From positions 1-64,000 of the forward strand of contig CAWIEI010000033.1 of the NCBI GenBank assembly GCA_963834965.1: a DNA stretch of 64,000 nt, in the 5' to 3' direction. The stretch's first letter is position 1. Every line of letters starts with the position of its first letter. The notes beneath the pieces were generated by a model. The model was not told the DNA's origin and did not search any database. It saw only the letters and a program-made list of their open reading frames with translations. Below, piece after piece: positions 17,958 to 26,339 of this stretch. Source of the DNA: Fodinibacter sp963834965. Lineage in GTDB: Bacteria; Actinomycetota; Actinomycetes; Actinomycetales; Dermatophilaceae. A program made the position numbers and the translations under genes.

Positions 17958-18689
17958 GTGCCCATCCACCTCGAGGTGACCGACCGGGTCGCCACCGTCA
18001 CCATCGACCGCACGCACCGCCGCAACGCGCTGAACCTCGACGCGCTCGAGGACCTCCACCGCGCCGTGCACTCCGCACTGGCCGACGGCGCACGCGCCCT
18101 GGTGCTCACCGGCGCCGAGGGCCACTTCTGCGCCGGCGCCGACCTCACCGAGCTCGAGGACGTGTCGTTCACCTCCCGTCTGGCGGAGGTGCTCGAGCAC
18201 CTCGCCGCCGCCCCAGTGACCACCGTGGCGGCGATCGACGGCTCCTGCATGGGTCTGGGGATGCAGCTCGCCATCGCCTGCGACGTGCGCGTCGTCGCTC
18301 CCGCCGCGAAGTTCGCCGTGCCGGTCGCCAAGCTGGGCCTGATGGTCGACCACTGGACCCTCGACCGGGTCGCCCGCACCTGGGGCGAGGGCGCCGCCCG
18401 CCTGATGGTGCTCACCGCCACGGTGCTCGACGCCGACGACGCGTGGCGCCTCGGGTTCGCCCAGCAGCGTGGCGACCTCGCGGACGCGCAGGCGCTGGCC
18501 GCGCGGGCCGCGGCGCTCGCCCCGCTCAGCCAGCTCGGCTCGAAGGTCGGCTTCGACGCCCACCACGACAACGACGCCGAGGTCGCCCGCTACGAGGCCG
18601 CCTTCGCCCGGGCCTGGGCCAGCGACGACCTGGCTGAGGGCCGCCTCGCCTTCACCGAGCGCCGGACGCCAGCCTTCCGGGGGCACTGA
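17958..18689 (+). CDS. Enoyl-CoA hydratase/isomerase (crotonase) family protein
   Basis: A 243-residue crotonase-fold protein. The oxyanion-hole segments are visible: EGHFCAGADLTEL (about residue 55) and AAIDGSCMGLGMQLAIACD (about residue 92). Some family members hydrate enoyl-CoA in beta-oxidation, but substrate cannot be assigned. It starts with a leaderless GTG and is followed 1 bp later by a GNAT acetyltransferase and azlCD in the same direction, forming a probable four-gene operon. Confidence 0.85.
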   Translation: MPIHLEVTDRVATVTIDRTHRRNALNLDALEDLHRAVHSALADGARALVLTGAEGHFCAGADLTELEDVSFTSRLAEVLEHLAAAPVTTVAAIDGSCMGLGMQLAIACDVRVVAPAAKFAVPVAKLGLMVDHWTLDRVARTWGEGAARLMVLTATVLDADDAWRLGFAQQRGDLADAQALAARAAALAPLSQLGSKVGFDAHHDNDAEVARYEAAFARAWASDDLAEGRLAFTERRTPAFRGH

Positions 18690-18690
18690 C

Positions 18691-19263
18691 GTGGTGCACG
18701 AGCACTCCCCCGGGCCGCTCGCCGACGCCAGTGTGCGCCGCGCCCGTCCCAACGACGCCCCCGCGGTGGGGATGGTGCAGGCCACCGTGTTCCGTTCGGC
18801 GTATGCCGGCCGGGTGCCCGACGAGGTCCTCTCCCTCTTCGAGCCCGACGCGTTCGCCCGCGGGTGGCGCCAGAGCCTCACGGCCCCGCCCGGAGGCGTG
18901 CACCGGCTCCTGGTCGCCTGCGCCGGTGAGCAGGTCGTCGGTCTCGCCGCTATCGGCCCCGCCCAGGACCCGGATGCCGGGCCCGCCGCCGGCGAGGTGA
19001 CCGTGCTCGCCGTGCACCCCGACGCCCGACGCCAGGGCCACGGCTCGCGCCTGCTCAACGCCGGCGTCGACCTGCTCGCCGAGGCCGGCGCGGAGTCGGT
19101 CACCCTGTGGCTGCTCAGCGACGACGAGAGCACCCGCGCGTTCCTCACCGCCTCCGGCTTCGCGCCCGACGGCGCCTACCGCGACCGGGTCGTCTCCCCG
19201 GACGGTGACACCCTTCGCGAAGTACGCCTCACCGCGGACATCGGGGAGGACCCGGCGGGGTGA
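18691..19263 (+). CDS. GNAT family N-acetyltransferase
   Basis: A 190-residue acetyltransferase. The acetyl-CoA binding motif A is VLAVHPDARRQGHGSRLLN (R-x-x-G-H-G-S form, about residues 107-125), followed by the motif-B-like SDDESTRAFLTASGF. The substrate is unknown. The GTG start at 18691 lies one base after the hydratase stop, and its own stop overlaps the azlC GTG (GTGA). Confidence 0.85.
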   Translation: MVHEHSPGPLADASVRRARPNDAPAVGMVQATVFRSAYAGRVPDEVLSLFEPDAFARGWRQSLTAPPGGVHRLLVACAGEQVVGLAAIGPAQDPDAGPAAGEVTVLAVHPDARRQGHGSRLLNAGVDLLAEAGAESVTLWLLSDDESTRAFLTASGFAPDGAYRDRVVSPDGDTLREVRLTADIGEDPAG

Positions 19264-20048
19264 GCGGCGCATCGGGTGAGCAGGGGGGCAACAGCGAAGG
19301 TGCAACCGACTCGGCACTGCCTGCCGAGAGGCGCCGCGAGGTCATCCGCCAGGCGTGGAGCGTCGGCATCGCCAGCGGTACCTACGGCATCAGCTTCGGC
19401 GCGCTCGCCGTGGCCGCCGGGCTCGACCTCTGGCAGGCGCAGCTGCTCTCGGTGCTGATGTTCACCGGCGGCTCGCAGTTCGCCTTCGTGAGCATCCTCG
19501 GCACCGGGGGCCTGGCCGCCGCACCCGCGGCGATCGCCACCGCGTCGATGCTCGGCATCCGCAACGGCCTGTACGGCCTGCAGACCTCGCGCTTCCTCGG
19601 CGTCACCGGCATCCGCCGCGTCTTGGCCGCCCAGCTGACCATCGACGAGTCGACGGCCGTCGGCATCGCCCAGCCCGAGCTGCGGGCCCAGCGCCTGGGC
19701 TTCTGGCAGACCGGCCTGGCCGTCTTCGTGCTCTGGAACCTGTCCACCCTCGGCGGCGCGCTGCTGGGCAACGCCTTCGGAGACCCGCGCACGCTCGGTC
19801 TGGATGCCGCCGCCGCCGCCGCGTTCGTCGCCCTCCTGTGGCCGCGCCTGCGCAGTCGCGACGCCACGGCCACCGCAGTGCTCGCCATGTTCATCGCCCT
19901 GGTCACCTCGCCGGTCCTGCCGGCCGGGGTGCCGGTGATCCTGGCGGCCGTCGCGGCGCTCGTGGTCGGGCTGCGCCGACCCGGCCGGCACGAGGGCCCG
20001 CTCGAGGGCGCCGACGGCACCCTGCCCGGGTCGGACCCGACACCATGA
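19260..20048 (+). CDS. azlC: AzlC family branched-chain amino acid exporter, large subunit
   Basis: A 262-residue polytopic membrane protein, about seven helices. The N-terminal SVGIASGTYGISFGALAV and MFTGGSQFAFVSILG motifs are typical of AzlC/BrnF. With AzlD it exports branched-chain amino acids or analogues. Start and stop codons overlap the neighbouring genes, so expression with GNAT and azlD is coupled. Confidence 0.9.
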   Translation: MSGASGEQGGNSEGATDSALPAERRREVIRQAWSVGIASGTYGISFGALAVAAGLDLWQAQLLSVLMFTGGSQFAFVSILGTGGLAAAPAAIATASMLGIRNGLYGLQTSRFLGVTGIRRVLAAQLTIDESTAVGIAQPELRAQRLGFWQTGLAVFVLWNLSTLGGALLGNAFGDPRTLGLDAAAAAAFVALLWPRLRSRDATATAVLAMFIALVTSPVLPAGVPVILAAVAALVVGLRRPGRHEGPLEGADGTLPGSDPTP

Positions 20049-20359
20049 CGCTCTGGGTCGCCGTCGTCGTCGCCTCCGTGGCCTCGCTGCTCATCAAGCT
20101 GGCGGGCTACCTCGTGCCCGAGACCCTGCTCGAGGGCGAGCGCACCTCACGGGTCACCACCCTGCTGCCGGTCGCCCTGCTCGCGGCGCTCGTCGTGGTG
20201 CAGACGGTCGTCGGGCCGGGTGGCTCGATCGTGCTCGACGCCCGCATCGTCGCCGTCGGTGTGGCCGTGGTGCTGCTCCTGCTGCGCGCCAACTTCCTGG
20301 TCATCGTGCTCGCCGCCGGCGCCACGGCTGCCCTGCTGCGGGCGATCGGCTGGGGCTGA
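20045..20359 (+). CDS. azlD: AzlD family branched-chain amino acid exporter, small subunit
   Basis: A 104-residue protein with about four hydrophobic helices, matching BrnE/AzlD in size and in the conserved LIKLAGYLVPETLL segment. The ATG overlaps the azlC stop (ATGA). It is the last gene of the echA-GNAT-azlCD run. The convergent cbiX ends 9 bp away. Confidence 0.88.
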   Translation: MTLWVAVVVASVASLLIKLAGYLVPETLLEGERTSRVTTLLPVALLAALVVVQTVVGPGGSIVLDARIVAVGVAVVLLLLRANFLVIVLAAGATAALLRAIGWG

Positions 20360-20368
20360 GCCGCGGCC

Positions 20369-21076
20369 CTACGCCTGGAGCGCCGCGCGGTAGCGGGCCA
20401 GCACGAGGTCGACGACGAGCGGGTGTGGCGCGATCGGCCCGGTCACCACGTCAGCGCCCGAGTCCTCGAGCCGGCGCTGGAAGAACCCGGGCGCCAGCAG
20501 GTACGACGCGACCGACACCGGCGCACCCGGCGCCGCAGCACGGGCCGTCGCCACCGCGTCGGCCACCGTCGGCACCGGACCCGCGGCGAACCCGAGCTGA
20601 ACCGGTGCGCCCCAGCGCTGTTCGAGCCGGGCGGCCATGTCGGCGCTGTCGGCCTGGGCGCGGGAGTCACTCGACCCCGCCGCCGCCAGCACGACCACGC
20701 TCCCGCGGGGCGCCCCGGCGGCCGCCAACCGCTCCACGAGCACGTCGACGAGCAGGTCGTCGGGGCCGAGCGCTCCGGTGGCGCGCACGTCCGGCCGGCC
20801 GGCGACGGCCGCGGCGATGTCGACGTGCACGTGGTAGCCGGCCGCCAGTAGCAGGGGAACCACCACGCCCGCCGCAGCATCCCCGCCTGCCCGCGGCAGC
20901 GCGGCGACGACCTCGGCGACCTCCGGCCCGTGCACGTCGACGTAGGCCTCGAGCACCTCGACCTCGGGCAGCCGCTCGGCCACGGCCGCCAGCACCGCCC
21001 GCACGGTCTCGCGCCCGAGCGGGTCACGGGTCCCGTGGGCGCACACCACCAACGCCGGCGGGCGCCGCTCAGCCAC
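20369..21076 (-). CDS. Sirohydrochlorin chelatase (CbiX/SirB family)
   Basis: A 235-residue two-repeat chelatase that would insert iron (or cobalt) into sirohydrochlorin. The active-site His lies in LVVCAHGTRDPLGRETV near the N-terminus; further metal ligands are in LLLAAGYHVHVDI and VVLAAAGSSDSRAQAD. I place the start at GTG 21076 (VAERRPP), which overlaps the end of cobA by 8 bp; a longer frame upstream exists without support. Order cobA-cbiX gives siroheme from uroporphyrinogen III. Confidence 0.85.
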   Translation of the reverse strand: MAERRPPALVVCAHGTRDPLGRETVRAVLAAVAERLPEVEVLEAYVDVHGPEVAEVVAALPRAGGDAAAGVVVPLLLAAGYHVHVDIAAAVAGRPDVRATGALGPDDLLVDVLVERLAAAGAPRGSVVVLAAAGSSDSRAQADSADMAARLEQRWGAPVQLGFAAGPVPTVADAVATARAAAPGAPVSVASYLLAPGFFQRRLEDSGADVVTGPIAPHPLVVDLVLARYRAALQA

Positions 21077-22295
21077 CGCCGGCCTCCGTGGCACAGGCCG
21101 GGTCGTCGATGAAGCCCGGCGCGGCCACCGCTCCGACCACCACGACGGCAGGCGACCGCACACCGACCGCGAGCGCCGCCTCGGCGGCGCTCGACAGCGT
21201 GGCGTGGGTGACCCGCTCCCCCGGCGTCGTGCCCCGTTCCACGATGGCTACCGGCAGTTGTGGCTCCACGCCGGCCGCAACGGCCGCCGCGCAGATCTCG
21301 GCCAGCGTCGCCACGGCCATCAGCAGCACCAGGGTCGCGCCCTCGGCCAGCGCGGCGATCGCCGCGGGCTCGGGGCCGGCATGGCCGGACGAGACGTGCA
21401 CCGACGACGCGACCCCGCGCTGGGTCAGCGGGATGCCGGCCAGCACCGGCACCGCAAGCGCCGAGCTGATGCCGGGCACCACCTCGACGTCGACGCCCGC
21501 CGCGCGGCAGGCATGCACCTCCTCGCCCCCGCGCCCGTAGACGAACGGGTCACCACCCTTGAGCCGCACCACGACCTGGCCGCGGCGGGCCCGCTCGACC
21601 AGCAGCTCGTCGATCTCGGCCTGCGGCACCGGGTGCCGTGTGGCGGTCTTGCCGACGTGCACGACCTCGACGTCGTCGGGCAGCCGCTCGAGCAGGCCCG
21701 TGGTGCCGAGCCGGTCAGCGACGACGACGTCGGCGGTGGCCAGCGCCGCCAACCCGGCCGCGGTCACCAGCCCCGGGTCGCCCGGTCCCCCGCCGACGAC
21801 CACCACGCGGCCGCGATGCCCGCGCCGGTGGCGCAGGTCGACGTGCCCCGTCGACAGGTGCAGCGCCAGCCCGTCGCGCACGGCGGCCACCCGCCCCGGG
21901 TCGGGGTCGGCATCCGACACCACCCCGACGACGAGGCCGTCGTGCCGGGTCGTGGCCACGCTGCGCGCCGTTCCGGCCCCGCCCCGGATGCACCACGTGC
22001 GGCGCTGTTCGCACCAACGGGCCAGCGCGGCATCCACCTCGGGGTTCGCGGTCGCGGCCACCACGAGCCAGGCGGCCTCCACGTCGGGCTCGGTCACCGC
22101 TCGTTCCACGAGCTCCACCCGCCCGGCGGGAGGTGAGTGCGCGAGTGCGCGCGCGGCATCCGACGGGAAGGGGTCGACGAGCAGCACGCGGGCACCCTCG
22201 GCGGCGAGGCCGTGCGCCCGCCTGGTGCCGACTGCACCGGCCCCCGCAACGACGACCCGCCGCCCGACGAGGTCGAGCCCGACCAGGGTGGTCAC
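21069..22295 (-). CDS. cobA: Fused precorrin-2 dehydrogenase / uroporphyrinogen-III C-methyltransferase
   Basis: A 408-residue CysG-like fusion. Residues 1-150 form a Rossmann precorrin-2 dehydrogenase domain (RRVVVAGAGAVGTRRAHGL). Residues 160-405 form the SAM-dependent methyltransferase (VVGGGPGDPGLVTAAGL, RLKGGDPFVYGRGGEE). Together with the overlapping chelatase gene it supplies siroheme for sulfite or nitrite reductases. The GTG start lies 7 bp after the dapB stop, so it may be transcribed from the dapB promoter. Confidence 0.92.
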   Translation of the reverse strand: MTTLVGLDLVGRRVVVAGAGAVGTRRAHGLAAEGARVLLVDPFPSDAARALAHSPPAGRVELVERAVTEPDVEAAWLVVAATANPEVDAALARWCEQRRTWCIRGGAGTARSVATTRHDGLVVGVVSDADPDPGRVAAVRDGLALHLSTGHVDLRHRRGHRGRVVVVGGGPGDPGLVTAAGLAALATADVVVADRLGTTGLLERLPDDVEVVHVGKTATRHPVPQAEIDELLVERARRGQVVVRLKGGDPFVYGRGGEEVHACRAAGVDVEVVPGISSALAVPVLAGIPLTQRGVASSVHVSSGHAGPEPAAIAALAEGATLVLLMAVATLAEICAAAVAAGVEPQLPVAIVERGTTPGERVTHATLSSAAEAALAVGVRSPAVVVVGAVAAPGFIDDPACATEAGGG

Positions 22296-22302
22296 GGCGG
22301 GG

Positions 22303-23052
22303 TCAGTTGCCCAGGCCGAGGTAGTGCTCGAGCCCCACCGTGACCCCGGGGTGGCCGGGGACCGCGCGGACCCCGGCCAGCACCCCGGGCATGAACGACA
22401 CCCGGTCGAAGGAGTCGTGCCGGATGGTGAGCATCTCGCCGGTGTTGCCGAGCAGTACCTCCTGGTGCGCCACGAGCCCGCGCAGCCGCACCGAGTGCAC
22501 CGGGATGCCGTGCACGCGCGCCCCGCGCGCGCCGTCGGGGTCGGAGGTGGTCGCGTCGGGCACCGGCGTGAGGCCGGCCTCCTCGCGTGCGGCGCCGATC
22601 AGCTCGGCGGTGCGGGCGGCGGTGCCCGAGGGGGCGTCGACCTTGTCGGGGTGGTGCAGCTCGACGACCTCGACCGACTCGTAGAACCGGGCGGCCTGGG
22701 TAGCGAAGGCCATCATCAGCACCGCACCGAGCGCGAAGTTCGGTGCGATCAGCACGCCGACCCCGGGGTGGGCGGCGGCCTGGTCGCGCAGGCTCGCGAG
22801 CCGCTCCTCGGACCACCCGGTGGTGCCCACCACCACGTGCACTCCCTGCTCGAGGCAGTGGGCGACGTTGGTCGGCGAGGCGTCGGGCACCGAGAACTCG
22901 ACGACGACGTCGGCGCCGCCCAGGTCGCCGAGCTCGTCGCCGACGTCGAAGCGCCCGACCAGCTCGAGGTCGTCGGCCTCCTCGACTGCGTGGCACACGG
23001 TCGCGCCCATCCGGCCCCCGGCCCCGATCACAGCCACCCTCGTCGCGCTCAT
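22303..23052 (-). CDS. dapB: 4-hydroxy-tetrahydrodipicolinate reductase
   Basis: A 249-residue NAD(P)H-dependent enzyme following DapA in lysine/DAP synthesis. The nucleotide-binding motif VAVIGAGGRMGATVC is at the N-terminus. The catalytic segment VEVVELHHPDKVDAPSGTA (about residues 125-143) holds the conserved His and Lys. TACAGT lies 6 nt upstream of ATG 23052 (leaderless). It leads a probable dapB-cobA-cbiX operon. Confidence 0.95.
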   Translation of the reverse strand: MSATRVAVIGAGGRMGATVCHAVEEADDLELVGRFDVGDELGDLGGADVVVEFSVPDASPTNVAHCLEQGVHVVVGTTGWSEERLASLRDQAAAHPGVGVLIAPNFALGAVLMMAFATQAARFYESVEVVELHHPDKVDAPSGTAARTAELIGAAREEAGLTPVPDATTSDPDGARGARVHGIPVHSVRLRGLVAHQEVLLGNTGEMLTIRHDSFDRVSFMPGVLAGVRAVPGHPGVTVGLEHYLGLGN

Positions 23053-23058
23053 GGCTGA

Positions 23059-23064
23059 ACTGTA
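23059..23064 (-). promoter_or_regulatory. -10 element (TACAGT) of leaderless dapB
   Basis: TACAGT on the reverse strand ends 6 nt before the dapB ATG. Confidence 0.55.
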
Positions 23065-23089
23065 GTCAGGCGGTGCGACCCGCCGGTTC

Positions 23090-23111
23090 GTTCACCTTCC
23101 GTTCATGTTGG
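23090..23111 (+). promoter_or_regulatory. Pho-box-like direct repeat (GTTCACCTTCC / GTTCATGTTGG)
   Basis: Two head-to-tail 11-mers match the GTTCACC-N4 unit described for actinobacterial PhoP binding sites. They end 13 bp before the -10-like TACCCT (23125-23130), the position expected for an activator replacing the -35 of the 45-residue gene. Confidence 0.6.
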
Positions 23112-23128
23112 GCGCAAGTTCGGGTACC

Positions 23129-23150
23129 CTTAGGTGAACAACAGGTGAAC
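23129..23150 (-). promoter_or_regulatory. Second Pho-box-like direct repeat, opposite orientation
   Basis: On the reverse strand GTTCACCTGTT and GTTCACCTAAG are adjacent 11-mers with an identical GTTCACCT core. The site covers the predicted transcription start of the downstream small gene. Confidence 0.6.
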
Positions 23151-23169
23151 GACCCCGAGAGGAGGGGCC

Positions 23170-23307
23170 ATGAAGAAGGTCACCAAGACCACGAACAGCA
23201 ACGGCCTGGCCATGCGCTGGGTCCCCGTCACCAGCGACGACGGGCACGTGCGCATGGAGATGCGCTGGACCGCCCCGCCCACGGTGCGCAAGCGCACCGC
23301 AGCCTGA
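23170..23307 (+). CDS. Small protein, 45 residues, unknown function
   Basis: A short gene with a strong Shine-Dalgarno (GAGGAGGGG) just before ATG 23170 and a TGA at 23305-23307. The product begins MKKVTKTTNSNGLAMRWVPV, is basic, rich in Met/Arg/Trp (two MRW motifs), and lacks a membrane segment. I do not recognise a family. A -10 (TACCCT), two Pho-box-like repeats upstream and a hairpin terminator 15 bp downstream make it a complete transcription unit. Induction under phosphate limitation is inference. Confidence 0.7.
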   Translation: MKKVTKTTNSNGLAMRWVPVTSDDGHVRMEMRWTAPPTVRKRTAA

Positions 23308-23322
23308 CCCGCCGGAACCGAA

Positions 23323-23354
23323 ACGGCCCGCACCCCCGAGGGGATGCGGGCCGT
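23323..23354. terminator. Bidirectional hairpin terminator between small gene and pnp
   Basis: ACGGCCCGCA (23323-23332) pairs with TGCGGGCCGT (23345-23354), extended by two more pairs after one mismatch. It lies between two convergent genes and can serve both. Confidence 0.7.
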
Positions 23355-23375
23355 CGTCGTTGCTGCGGGTGTCGC

Positions 23376-25793
23376 TCAGGCGTCGGTGGACGCGCCCTCG
23401 GACGGCGAACGGTCGCCGCGACCGCGGTTGCCGCCACGGCGGCGGTTGCGCGGGCGACGCTCGCCACGCTCCTCGCGCTCACCGTCAGCGGCGGGGGAGT
23501 CGCCCTCGTCGGTGTCGGAGTCGCTGTCGTCGTCCGCCGCCGGAGCAGCAGCGGCGGGAGCTGCGACCGGCGCCGAGTCGGCCGCGGGGGCCTGCTCGTC
23601 ACCGGACTCGCCCTCGGGCAGCACCGCGGCGAGGCTCAGCTTGCCGCGCGGGTCGATCTCCTTGAGCTCGACCTGCACCTTCTGGCCCACGGCGAGCACG
23701 TCGTCGACGTTGTCGATCCGCTTGCCACCGACGAGCTTGCGCACCTCGGAGATGTGCAGCAGGCCGTCCTTGCCCGGCAGGAGCGAGATGAACGCACCGA
23801 AGGTGGTCGTCTTGACGACGGTCCCGAGGAAGCGCTCGCCGATCTCCGGCATCTGCGGGTTGGCGATGGCGTTGACCATTGCCCGGGCCGCCTCGGCCGA
23901 CGGGCCGTCGGTCGCACCGATGTAGACCGTGCCGTCGTCCTCGATCGAGATCTGGGCGCCGGTCTCGTCCTGGATCTGGTTGATCATCTTGCCCTTCGGG
24001 CCGATGACCTCGCCGATCTTGTCGACCGGGACCTGCACCGAGATGACGCGAGGAGCGTAGGGGCTCATCTCGTCGGGTGCGTCGATGGCCTCGTTCATGA
24101 CGTCGAGGATGTGCAGGCGCGCGTCGCGGGCCTGGGTCAGCGCGCCGGCCAGCACGTCGGCGGGGATGCCGTCGAGCTTGGTGTCGAGCTGGATGGCCGT
24201 GACGAACTCACGGGTACCGGCGACCTTGAAGTCCATGTCGCCGAACGCGTCCTCGGCGCCGAGGATGTCGGTGAGCGCCGCGTACTCGGTGGTGCCGTCG
24301 ACCTCGGCGGAGATCAGGCCCATCGCGATGCCGGCGACCGGGGCGCGCAGCGGCACACCGGCGTTCAGCATCGACAGGGTGGAGGCGCACACCGAGCCCA
24401 TGGACGTCGAGCCGTTGGAGCCGAGAGCCTCGGACACCTGGCGGATCGCGTAGGGGAACTCCTCGCGGGTCGGGAGCACCGGCATCAGGGCGCGCTCGGC
24501 GAGCGCACCGTGGCCGATCTCGCGACGCTTCGGCGAACCCACGCGGCCGGTCTCACCGGTCGAGTAGGGCGGGAAGTTGTAGTTGTGCATGTAGCGCTTG
24601 CGGGTGACCGGGCTCAGGGTGTCGAGCTGCTGCTCCATGCGGAGCATGTTCAGCGTCGTCACACCCATGATCTGGGTCTCGCCACGCTCGAAGATCGCCG
24701 AGCCGTGCACGCGCGGGAGCACCTCGACCTCGGCGCTGAGCGCGCGGATGTCGGCGAGGCCACGGCCGTCGATGCGGACCTTGTCCTTGAGGATGCGCTG
24801 GCGGATGAGCTTCTTCTGCACCGCGCGGTAGGCGGCCGACAGCTCCTTGTCGCGACCCTCGAACTGCTCGGCGAGCGAGTCCTTCATCGAGGCCTTGATC
24901 TCGTCGAGCCGGTCCTCGCGCTCGGTCTTCCCCGCGATCTGCAGCGCGGCAGCCAGGTCGGATGCCGTCGCGGCCTCGACCGCGGCGTAGGCGTCGTCCT
25001 CGTAGTCGAGGAAGATCGGGAACTCCTGCACCGGCTTCGCGGCCGTGGCGGCGAGCTCGGACTGGGCCTCGCAGAGCACCTTGATGAACTTCTTGGCGGC
25101 CTCGAGGCCCTGGGCGACGACCTCCTCGGTGGGAGCCGTCTTGCCCTGGGTCTTGACGAGGTCCCAGGTCTGCTCGGTGGACTCGGCCTCGACCATCATG
25201 ATCGCGACGTCGTCACCGGCGATGCGGCCCGCGACGACCATGTCGAAGGTCGAGCGCTCGATGTCGCTGAAGTTGGGGAACGCGACCCACTGGTCGTCGA
25301 TCAGACTCACCCGCACGCCGCCGATCGGGCCGGAGAACGGCAGACCGGAGATCTGGGTGGAGGCGCTGGCCGCGTTGATGGCGAGCACGTCGTACTGGTG
25401 GTCGGGGTTGAGCGCGAGCACCGTGATGACGACCTGGACCTCGTTGCGCAGTCCCTTGGTGAAGGTCGGGCGCAGCGGGCGGTCGATGAGGCGGCAGGTG
25501 AGGATCGCGTCGGTGGAGGGACGGCCCTCACGGCGGAAGAACGAGCCGGGGATCTTGCCCGCGGCGTACATCCGCTCCTCGACGTCGACGGTCAGGGGGA
25601 AGAAGTCGAACCCCTCGCGCGGGTGCTTCCCGGCGGTGGTGGTGGACAGGAGCATGGTGTCCTCGTCCAGGTAGGCCGCGACGGAGCCGCCGGCCTGCTT
25701 CGCGAGCCGGCCGGTCTCGAACCGGACGGTGCGGGTACCGAAGCGGCCGTTGTCGATGACGGCTTCGGCGGAAGTGATCTCAGGACCCTCCAT
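23376..25793 (-). CDS. pnp: Polyribonucleotide nucleotidyltransferase (PNPase)
   Basis: An 805-residue phosphorolytic 3'-5' exoribonuclease. Order of domains: first RNase PH domain, helical linker, second RNase PH domain with SNGSTSMGSVCASTLSMLNAG (about residue 460), KH (VPVDKIGEVIGPKGKMINQI) and S1. A tail of about 75 residues follows: acidic/Ala-rich, then Arg-Gly rich (RPRNRRRGGNRGRGDRSP). I chose ATG 25793 because AAAAGGAGGA sits just upstream; earlier in-frame codons are unsupported. It follows rpsO with a hairpin between them. Confidence 0.96.
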   Translation of the reverse strand: MEGPEITSAEAVIDNGRFGTRTVRFETGRLAKQAGGSVAAYLDEDTMLLSTTTAGKHPREGFDFFPLTVDVEERMYAAGKIPGSFFRREGRPSTDAILTCRLIDRPLRPTFTKGLRNEVQVVITVLALNPDHQYDVLAINAASASTQISGLPFSGPIGGVRVSLIDDQWVAFPNFSDIERSTFDMVVAGRIAGDDVAIMMVEAESTEQTWDLVKTQGKTAPTEEVVAQGLEAAKKFIKVLCEAQSELAATAAKPVQEFPIFLDYEDDAYAAVEAATASDLAAALQIAGKTEREDRLDEIKASMKDSLAEQFEGRDKELSAAYRAVQKKLIRQRILKDKVRIDGRGLADIRALSAEVEVLPRVHGSAIFERGETQIMGVTTLNMLRMEQQLDTLSPVTRKRYMHNYNFPPYSTGETGRVGSPKRREIGHGALAERALMPVLPTREEFPYAIRQVSEALGSNGSTSMGSVCASTLSMLNAGVPLRAPVAGIAMGLISAEVDGTTEYAALTDILGAEDAFGDMDFKVAGTREFVTAIQLDTKLDGIPADVLAGALTQARDARLHILDVMNEAIDAPDEMSPYAPRVISVQVPVDKIGEVIGPKGKMINQIQDETGAQISIEDDGTVYIGATDGPSAEAARAMVNAIANPQMPEIGERFLGTVVKTTTFGAFISLLPGKDGLLHISEVRKLVGGKRIDNVDDVLAVGQKVQVELKEIDPRGKLSLAAVLPEGESGDEQAPAADSAPVAAPAAAAPAADDDSDSDTDEGDSPAADGEREERGERRPRNRRRGGNRGRGDRSPSEGASTDA

Positions 25794-25898
25794 GGGTCCT
25801 CCTTTTCTCTTGTACGAAAGCCCTCGTGCATCGTCGTTGTGCACGGGCTTGTCCAACAGGCGGGGTGCCACGAACGGCATCCGCCTCTCACGCGAAAA

Positions 25899-25931
25899 GG
25901 GCGGCCCTCACGGTGGACGTGAGGACCGCCC
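25899..25931 (-). terminator. Rho-independent terminator/attenuator between rpsO and pnp
   Basis: Read on the reverse strand, a 14-nt arm (GGGCGGTCCTCACG) pairs with one mismatch to CGTGAGGGCCGCCC around a 5-nt loop, followed immediately by TTTT. It should partly end rpsO transcripts or act as an RNA-processing site before pnp, as known for this gene pair in other bacteria. Confidence 0.8.
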
Positions 25932-25944
25932 CTCGCGGAAGTCC

Positions 25945-26214
25945 TTATCGGCGCAGGCCGAGGCGCTTGATCAGCGAGCGGTAGCGCTCGACATCGATTC
26001 TCTCCAGGTAACGCAGGAGGCGGCGGCGCTGGCCGACCAGCAGCAGCAGGCCACGCCGGCTGTGGTGGTCGTGCTTGTGCTGGCGCGAGTGCTCGGTGAG
26101 GTCCTTGATGCGCTGGGTGAGCATCGCGATCTGCACCTCGGGGGAGCCGGTGTCGCCCTCGGTGGTGGCGTACTCGGTCATGATCTGCTTCTTGACGTCA
26201 GTGCTCAGAGGCAT
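25945..26214 (-). CDS. rpsO: 30S ribosomal protein S15
   Basis: An 89-residue protein of the usual length for S15, which binds the central domain of 16S rRNA. Diagnostic parts: GDTGSPEVQIAMLTQRI, HKHDHHSRRGLLLLVGQRR and the C-terminal YRSLIKRLGLRR. It is directly upstream of pnp, as in most bacteria. A TAACCT -10-like hexamer lies about 100 nt upstream. Confidence 0.98.
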   Translation of the reverse strand: MPLSTDVKKQIMTEYATTEGDTGSPEVQIAMLTQRIKDLTEHSRQHKHDHHSRRGLLLLVGQRRRLLRYLERIDVERYRSLIKRLGLRR

Positions 26215-26313
26215 GGGGCGACGACTCTCTTCCTGTGGTTTCGCTGCGCGGCGCCCTCGGGCTGGTTCACCGGGGCTCTCTGGATCCGCGGCCGGTTCTC
26301 ACGGCAGTGCTCA

Positions 26314-26319
26314 AGGTTA
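26314..26319 (-). promoter_or_regulatory. Possible -10 element (TAACCT) of rpsO
   Basis: TAACCT on the reverse strand, about 100 nt before the rpsO start codon, would give a long 5' leader suited to S15 autoregulation. No clear -35 is seen. Confidence 0.35.
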
Positions 26320-26339
26320 CCAGCGGTGCCAGAACCCCC

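Noticed and set aside
25825..25845. Small inverted repeat CGTGCA...TGCACG upstream of pnp
   Set aside because: Only 6 bp with a 9-nt loop; too weak to call next to the clear terminator at 25899-25931.
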